Assembly (NCBI RefSeq): GCF_023028345.1
Contig: NZ_CP095487.1
Location: forward strand, 3,472,001 to 3,536,000
From: Halorientalis marina
GTDB taxonomy: Archaea > Halobacteriota > Halobacteria > Halobacteriales > Haloarculaceae
DNA length: 64,000 bases
Direction of reading: 5' to 3'
Below are positions 59,455 to 64,000 of the stretch, one piece after another. The position numbers were made by a program, and so were the translations under genes. The notes under the pieces were generated by a model, which made no database searches, was not told where the DNA came from, and saw only the letters and a program-made list of their open reading frames with translations. The first letter of the stretch is position 1, and each line of letters opens with the position of its first letter.

Positions 59455-60540
59455 ATGGACGCAGTCGCGATCCGTCGCGGGGAGAGCGAGCCGACGGTAC
59501 TCGACATCGACCGGCCGACGCCCGGGGCGGGCGAGGCACTGGTGCGGACGCTCCGTGTCGGCGTCGACGGGACGGACGCGGAGGTCATCGGGGGCAGTCA
59601 CGGCGGCTTTCCGGAGGGTGCGGACCACCTCGTCCTGGGCCACGAGGCGGTCGGCGTCGTCGAGGAGGTGGTCGGCGAGAGCGAGCTCGAACCCGGGGAC
59701 GCAGTGGTACCGACGATCAGGCTGCCGCCGGCGGCGGGCCCAAACGAGTACTTCGAGCGCGGGGAGGCGGACATGGCGCCGCCCGAGGCCTGCCTGGAGC
59801 GGGGTATCGACGGTGCCCACGGGTTCATGAGCGAGTACTTCACGAGCCCCGTCGAGAACCTGGTGCCGATCCCCCGCGAAGCCGCCGAGTGGGGGTTCCT
59901 GGTGGAGCCGATCAGCGTCGTGGAGAAGGCACTGGACCTGGCGACGGCCTCGCGGTCGACGTTCGACTGGCGGCCCGAGAGCGGGTTCGTTCTCGGGAAC
60001 GGGTCGCTCGGCCTGCTCACGCTCGCGCTGCTCGACCAGCGCGGCTACGACCGGTTGTACTGTCTGGGTCGTCGGGACCGCCCCGACCCGACCATCGAGA
60101 TCGCCGAGGGGATCGGTGCGACCTACGTCGACAGCAGGGAGACGCCGGTCGACGAGTTCCCCGCCGCCCACGAACAGACCGACCTCGTCGTCGAGGCCAC
60201 GGGCTACGCGAAACACGCCTTCGAGTCCGTCGCGGCGCTGGCGCCCAACGGCGTCGCCGCGCTGCTCGGCCTGCCCGAATCCTGGGAGTTCACGGTCGAC
60301 GGCGGCCGCCTGCACAAGGACCTCGTGATGATGAACAAGGCGCTGGTCGGGAGCGTGAACGCGAACCGCCGGCACTTCGCGGCGGCGGTCGACAGCCTCG
60401 ACGCGCTCCCCGAGTCGCTGCTCGAATCCATCGTCACCTCGGTCCACGACGTGGCCGACTACCGGGCGGCCTTCGGGGGCCGGACCGACGGCGGCGACCC
60501 AAAGCGTATCAAGACCGCCGTCGCATTCTCGGAGCTATGA
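59455..60540 (+). CDS. gdh: Glucose 1-dehydrogenase
   Basis: The 361-residue protein is strongly similar in layout to the Haloferax mediterranei enzyme: L-R-V-G-V-D-G-T-D near residue 35 (catalytic zinc Asp), L-V-L-G-H-E-A-V-G (His/Glu zinc ligands, about 60-68), P-N-E-Y-F-E-R-G (about 97-104), F-V-L-G-N-G-S-L-G-L-L (about 180-190) and C-L-G-R-R-D-R-P-D-P for NADP binding. It oxidises glucose to gluconolactone, entry to the semi-phosphorylative Entner-Doudoroff pathway. kdgK follows after 34 bp. The promoter carries a TrmB-like site. Confidence 0.92.
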   Translation: MDAVAIRRGESEPTVLDIDRPTPGAGEALVRTLRVGVDGTDAEVIGGSHGGFPEGADHLVLGHEAVGVVEEVVGESELEPGDAVVPTIRLPPAAGPNEYFERGEADMAPPEACLERGIDGAHGFMSEYFTSPVENLVPIPREAAEWGFLVEPISVVEKALDLATASRSTFDWRPESGFVLGNGSLGLLTLALLDQRGYDRLYCLGRRDRPDPTIEIAEGIGATYVDSRETPVDEFPAAHEQTDLVVEATGYAKHAFESVAALAPNGVAALLGLPESWEFTVDGGRLHKDLVMMNKALVGSVNANRRHFAAAVDSLDALPESLLESIVTSVHDVADYRAAFGGRTDGGDPKRIKTAVAFSEL

Positions 60541-60574
60541 CGCCGTCACCGAGCGACCGCGTGGAGGGAGCCTC

Positions 60575-61528
60575 GTGACCGACCTCGTCACCGCCGGCGA
60601 GACGATGCTGCGGTACTCGCCGCCCGACGGCGAGCGCCTCGAACGGGCCGACGAGTTCGCGGTCCACGTCGCCGGCGCCGAGAGCAACGTGGCCGTCGCC
60701 GCCGCGCGCCTCGGTCTCGACACGGCGTGGCTGTCGAAGCTCCCCGACGGACCGCTCGGCCGGCGAATCGCCGACACGCTCCGGAGCCACGGCGTCGACC
60801 CGGCCGTGACCTGGGCCGACGAGGGCCGGGTCGGGACGTACTACCTCGAACCGGGCGGCCGCCAGCGCGAGACGGCCGTCGTCTACGACCGCGCGGACTC
60901 GGCGGTCACGACCGCGACGGTCGAGGGCCTCGCGACCGACCGCCTCGACGACGCCGCGGCGTTTCACACCACGGGGATCACGCCCGCGCTCTCGGCGACG
61001 CTCGCGGAGACGACCGCGGCCCTGCTCGACCGGGCGCAGGATGCGGGGGCGACGACCGTCTTCGACGTGAACTACCGGGCGAAGCTCTGGGACGCCGCCG
61101 AGGCGCGGGCGACGCTTTCCGACCTGCTGCCGGCCGTCGACGTGCTCGTCGTCGCCCAGCGGGACGCGCGGGCGGTGCTCGACTACGACGGCGACGCCGA
61201 GGCCGTCGCCCGCGACCTCGCCGCCGACTACGGCTTCGAGACGACGGTCGTCACCCGGGGGAGCGAGGGCGCGCTCGCGCTCCACGAGGGGGCCGTCCAC
61301 GAGCAACCGGCCTACGACGCCGACGACAGCCGCCCCATCGGCACGGGCGACGCCTTCGTCGGCGGCTTCCTCGCGCAGTACCTCGGGGGCGGCGACGTGC
61401 CGACGGCCCTGTCCTGGGGCGCCGCGACCGCGGCGCTGAAACGCGAGATTCGCGGCGACGTGGCGCTCGTTACCCCCGCGGAGGTCCGTGCCGTCACCGA
61501 GTCCGACGCCGGCGGCATCGGTCGCTGA
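60575..61528 (+). CDS. kdgK: 2-keto-3-deoxygluconate kinase
   Basis: GTG 60575 starts a 317-residue PfkB-family kinase. It has the N-terminal A-G-E-T-M-L-R-Y, the sugar-binding A-E-S-N-V-A-V-A-A-A-R-L-G (about 35-47), F-D-V-N-Y-R-A-K-L-W (about 162-171) characteristic of KDG kinases, and the P-loop-like catalytic G-T-G-D-A-F-V-G-G-F near 255. It makes KDPG from KDG in the semi-phosphorylative pathway. It lies 34 bp after gdh, most likely in one transcript. Confidence 0.88.
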   Translation: MTDLVTAGETMLRYSPPDGERLERADEFAVHVAGAESNVAVAAARLGLDTAWLSKLPDGPLGRRIADTLRSHGVDPAVTWADEGRVGTYYLEPGGRQRETAVVYDRADSAVTTATVEGLATDRLDDAAAFHTTGITPALSATLAETTAALLDRAQDAGATTVFDVNYRAKLWDAAEARATLSDLLPAVDVLVVAQRDARAVLDYDGDAEAVARDLAADYGFETTVVTRGSEGALALHEGAVHEQPAYDADDSRPIGTGDAFVGGFLAQYLGGGDVPTALSWGAATAALKREIRGDVALVTPAEVRAVTESDAGGIGR

Positions 61529-61598
61529 CGGCCGCTCGCGCTGTCGGCGGCCGAACCGATGGCGACGAGAACGCTGCCGACGGCGGCTCGCGTCCTGC

Positions 61599-62834
61599 TC
61601 ACGCCGGATCGAACAGCGTCTCGCCGGCGACCATGTGCTCGGCGACGGCGTCGAGGTCGAGCGTGACGCCGAGGCCGGGCTCCTCGGGAATCTCGATGGA
61701 CCCGTTCTCGATGACGGTCCCCTCGACGAGGTCGCCCCACCAGGGGAGCTCGTAGGAGTGGTACTCGACGGCCAGCGCGTTCGAGATGGCCGCACCGATC
61801 TGCGCGGAGGCCATCGTCCCGACGGGGGAGGCGACGTTGTGCATCGCCACGGGGACGTAGTACTGGTTCGCCACGTCGGCGATCTTGCGGGTCTCGCGCA
61901 TCCCGCCGACCTTGGGCATGTCCGGGGCGACGATGTCGACGGCCCCGTCCTCGATCAGCCGCCGGAGTTCGGTCACGCGGTAGCGGTTCTCGCCGACGGC
62001 GATGGGCGTCAGCGTCGACTCCGTGACCGATTCCTGGACCGCCAGGTTCTCCGGGGGGACGGGGTCTTCGAGCCACCACACGTCGTACTCCTCGATGGCG
62101 GCCGCGAGCCGCTTGGCCGAGCTCGCGGAGAACGTCCAGTGGCAGTCGAAGGCCACGTCCGCGCGGTCCCGCACGCGTTCGGTGACGCGCTCGACGATCT
62201 CGGCCTTGTGTCGGATCTCGCCGGGCCGGAGGTGGCGGTTCGCGCGGTCCTTCTCGTGGCCGGAGGGGACGTCGAGGTCGAACTTCAGGGCGTCGTAGCC
62301 GAGTTCCTCGACGACGCGTTCGGCCTCGTCCGCGCAGGCTTCGGGGTCGGCCTCGGCCTCGGTGTGACAGTCGCAGTAGACGCGCATCTCGTCGCGGTAC
62401 TTCCCGCCGAGCAGCTGGTAGGCGGGGACCTCGAGCAGTTTGCCCGCGAGGTCGTGGAGCGCGACCTCGATGCCGGAGATGGCGGTGACGGTGACGCCCT
62501 CCACCGAACCCTCGCCGGACATCTTCTGGATCAGGTGTTCGTAGAGCCGGTCGATGTCGAGCGGGTTCTCGCCGACGACGAACGGCGTCATCCGCTCGAT
62601 GAGTTCGGGGACCCCCGCACCCCAGTAGGCCTCGCCGGTACCGACCACGCCGGCGTCGGTGTAGACCCGCACGAGCGTCCACGGGAAGTTCCCGTCGACC
62701 ATCGTCGTCTGCACGTCCGTGATCTCGACGTCGCGGGGCCCGCGGTCCGCCCCGAGTCCCATCGCCGACGACGACAGATCGCGCATCGTGTACTCCGCGT
62801 TCGGGTCCGTCAACCCCGCGTAGTCCCTGCTCAT
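61599..62834 (-). CDS. gad: D-gluconate dehydratase (enolase superfamily)
   Basis: The 411-residue protein has the superfamily acid-base and metal motifs: K-F-D-L-D (about 186-190), D-C-H-W-T (about 231-235), W-W-L-E-D-P-V-P (about 256-263), A-V-G-E-N-R-Y (about 282-288) and a final A-M-H-N-V-A-S-P. It dehydrates gluconate to KDG. With gdh and kdgK it completes conversion of glucose to KDPG; the aldolase is not in the window. ATG 62834 lies 27 bp after a GTTTTAG box on this strand (leaderless), and a TrmB-like site lies just upstream of the box. Confidence 0.88.
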   Translation of the reverse strand: MSRDYAGLTDPNAEYTMRDLSSSAMGLGADRGPRDVEITDVQTTMVDGNFPWTLVRVYTDAGVVGTGEAYWGAGVPELIERMTPFVVGENPLDIDRLYEHLIQKMSGEGSVEGVTVTAISGIEVALHDLAGKLLEVPAYQLLGGKYRDEMRVYCDCHTEAEADPEACADEAERVVEELGYDALKFDLDVPSGHEKDRANRHLRPGEIRHKAEIVERVTERVRDRADVAFDCHWTFSASSAKRLAAAIEEYDVWWLEDPVPPENLAVQESVTESTLTPIAVGENRYRVTELRRLIEDGAVDIVAPDMPKVGGMRETRKIADVANQYYVPVAMHNVASPVGTMASAQIGAAISNALAVEYHSYELPWWGDLVEGTVIENGSIEIPEEPGLGVTLDLDAVAEHMVAGETLFDPA

Positions 62835-62873
62835 ACGCCGTCCTTGCCGTCCAGCGACTAAAACGTGAGTGTT

Positions 62874-62889
62874 TACTCGAATAAGAGTT
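62874..62889 (-). promoter_or_regulatory. TrmB-like site upstream of gad
   Basis: TACT-N7-GAGTT, one mismatch from TACT-N7/8-GAGTA, ending about 10 bp upstream of the gad TATA-like box. It shares the TTTACTCG core with the site before gdh. It also lies 63 bp beyond the pckA stop. Confidence 0.55.
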
Positions 62890-62951
62890 GTATTTCGCCT
62901 GCCGCCGCAGCGACGGCGGGCGGCCGGTGGCGCCCGGGAGGCGTCCCCCGC

Positions 62952-64000
62952 TCAGTAGACGGCGTCGCGGATCTCGTCGTCGAGGTCCTCGAACTGGTCG
63001 AGGTAGGCCTCGCGCTCGGCGCGCAGGTCCGCGAGTGCCTCCTCGTGGTCGTCGAGGTTCGCAGCCACGTCGAAGTCGGTCACGTCCATCCCGGGCACCT
63101 CGCCGGGGACGGTGAGGCCGGTGGCCTCGTCGTGGGTCCACTCGACGGTCCCGCGAGCGATCTCGCGCAGGAGCGTCACGGTGTCCTCGACGCCCACGTC
63201 GCGGCCGCCGACGGAGCCGGTGTTGAGGACGTAACACTCGACGTCGAGGTCGGCGATGAGGTCGCGGAAGCGGTTGCCCTCCGCGCCCTCCGGGCCGACG
63301 ATGAAGGGGTTGGTGCCGACGACGCGGATGGACTCCCCGGCCTTCGAGGGGTCGCCCGCGCTGGTCTGGACGGACTCGCCGAGCATGAACGCGACCGCAC
63401 CCTGTGCGGGGTCGAGCCTGGCGACCGGCGGCATCGCCGGGTTCCGGGTGATGAAGAAGACCTGATCCACGTCCGGGAGGTCGATCTCCTCGCCCGCGGA
63501 GGAGAGTTCGGAGCGCTGGATGACCGCGCGACCGTTCGAGGTGTGGCGGTCGGAGTCGAAATCGACCGTGCCGTCGTCGGCCACGTCGACGTTCTCCAGC
63601 ACCGCGGACTCGTCGGTCGCGGCGCCGTGGAGCTGTGGTTGCTCGCTCTCGTCGAGGCCGATGGTCTTGATGTACAGCCCCTGGCCCTCGCTGCCGGCGA
63701 CGGTGCCGTCGGGCAGGAGCGCACACACGTCGTCCTGGCGCATGGTCGCATCCTCGGGGTCGTCCAGCCGGAGGCCGTGGGCCGTCAGCGTGGACTTGCC
63801 GGTGCCCGAGAGGCCGAGGAACAGCTGGCCGACGGTGTCGAGGTCGTCCTCGCCGTCCGCGCCGCGCTGGAGGCGGACGCGCTTGCTGCCGGCGTGGAGG
63901 CCGAGTCCGCCCTGCCGTTTCGCGTCGAGCATGAACAGGCGGAGGAACGACTTCTTGGCCTCGCCGGTGTAGTCCGAGCCGAGGACGGCGGTAAAGCCCT
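62952..64000 (-). CDS. pckA: Phosphoenolpyruvate carboxykinase (ATP), partial
   Basis: About 349 C-terminal residues are visible; the N-terminus is beyond position 64000. The frame enters with A-V-L-G-S-D-Y-T-G-E-A-K-K-S-F, followed by the kinase-1a P-loop G-L-S-G-T-G-K-S-T and D-D-V-C-A-L-L-P-D-G (kinase-2-like), then the P-A-M-P-P-V-A and adenine-binding segments of ATP-type PEPCK. It interconverts oxaloacetate and PEP for gluconeogenesis. Its proximity to glycolytic gdh-kdgK-gad fits joint control, since TrmB is known to act on both pathways. Confidence 0.92.
   Translation of the reverse strand, partial: GFTAVLGSDYTGEAKKSFLRLFMLDAKRQGGLGLHAGSKRVRLQRGADGEDDLDTVGQLFLGLSGTGKSTLTAHGLRLDDPEDATMRQDDVCALLPDGTVAGSEGQGLYIKTIGLDESEQPQLHGAATDESAVLENVDVADDGTVDFDSDRHTSNGRAVIQRSELSSAGEEIDLPDVDQVFFITRNPAMPPVARLDPAQGAVAFMLGESVQTSAGDPSKAGESIRVVGTNPFIVGPEGAEGNRFRDLIADLDVECYVLNTGSVGGRDVGVEDTVTLLREIARGTVEWTHDEATGLTVPGEVPGMDVTDFDVAANLDDHEEALADLRAEREAYLDQFEDLDDEIRDAVY

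Overview
The window is haloarchaeal chromosome (class Halobacteria). The main part is GC-rich with acidic proteins, many starts placed about 27 bp after a TATA element (leaderless transcription), and typical haloarchaeal genes: halocyanin, a PHA synthase locus, the semi-phosphorylative Entner-Doudoroff enzymes, a bacterial-type LeuRS, Hel308 and a KEOPS subunit. A Haloarcula-like relative is plausible but is inference only. I see no rRNA, tRNA, CRISPR array or transposase.

Region 1 (1 to about 9,340) is a visibly AT-richer integrated replicon whose left end lies outside the window. It has two divergent operons with start/stop overlaps of 1-8 bp. The leftward arm (4286 to 2097) begins with a winged-helix protein that also has three membrane segments, followed by five small proteins, several with zinc ribbons. 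The rightward arm (4577 to 8293) runs through four micro-ORFs of 30-65 codons, a zinc-ribbon/winged-helix protein and a PrimPol/D5/SF3-helicase replication protein. Three copies of an operator-like TGTCCCA(C/A)... box lie between the arms. A gene-poor stretch (798-2096) carries a repeated GCGCGTTAGTACG motif resembling iterons. The right end interrupts a methyltransferase gene, leaving only its N-terminal half (9328-9669).

Region 2 (9.8-24.3 kb) is ordinary chromosome: a DUF2391-like membrane protein, a deacetylase/amidase/methyltransferase operon, a ferredoxin, CheC, hel308 coupled to cgi121, a methanethiol-oxidase-like protein coupled to a [2Fe-2S] ferredoxin, and an alpha/beta hydrolase. 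It holds two pseudogenes with large internal deletions (MATE transporter; NADH:flavin oxidoreductase).

Region 3 (24.3-29 kb) is a polyhydroxyalkanoate locus: maoC/phaJ-like gene divergent from an AbrB-type phaR, then phaP, phaE, phaC and a phaB-like reductase. A palindrome sits between maoC and phaR, and phaE appears to have its own promoter.

Region 4 (29-56 kb) is mixed metabolism and signalling: LOG-like protein, GCS2-like ligase, UspA, RNase H-like nuclease, carotenoid oxygenase, GNAT, penicillin acylase, two-domain halocyanin, LeuRS, SDR, HNH, ASCH, sensor kinase, S2P protease, acyl-CoA dehydrogenase, MDR and OYE oxidoreductases. Around 49.9-51.5 kb one deletion appears to have removed the 3' ends of two convergent genes, and a second fused two unrelated genes.

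Region 5 (56-64 kb) holds an MFS transporter, a LolA-like secreted protein and the sugar-catabolic set gdh-kdgK and gad, then pckA running off the window. The gdh and gad promoters each carry a near-match to the TrmB consensus.

The most unusual features are the clusters of tandem short perfect hairpins (10231-10541, 28033-28119, and one lying in frame inside the acyl-CoA dehydrogenase at 52194-52250), the recurrent deletion scars, and the membrane-anchored regulator/replication-arm layout of the integrated element.
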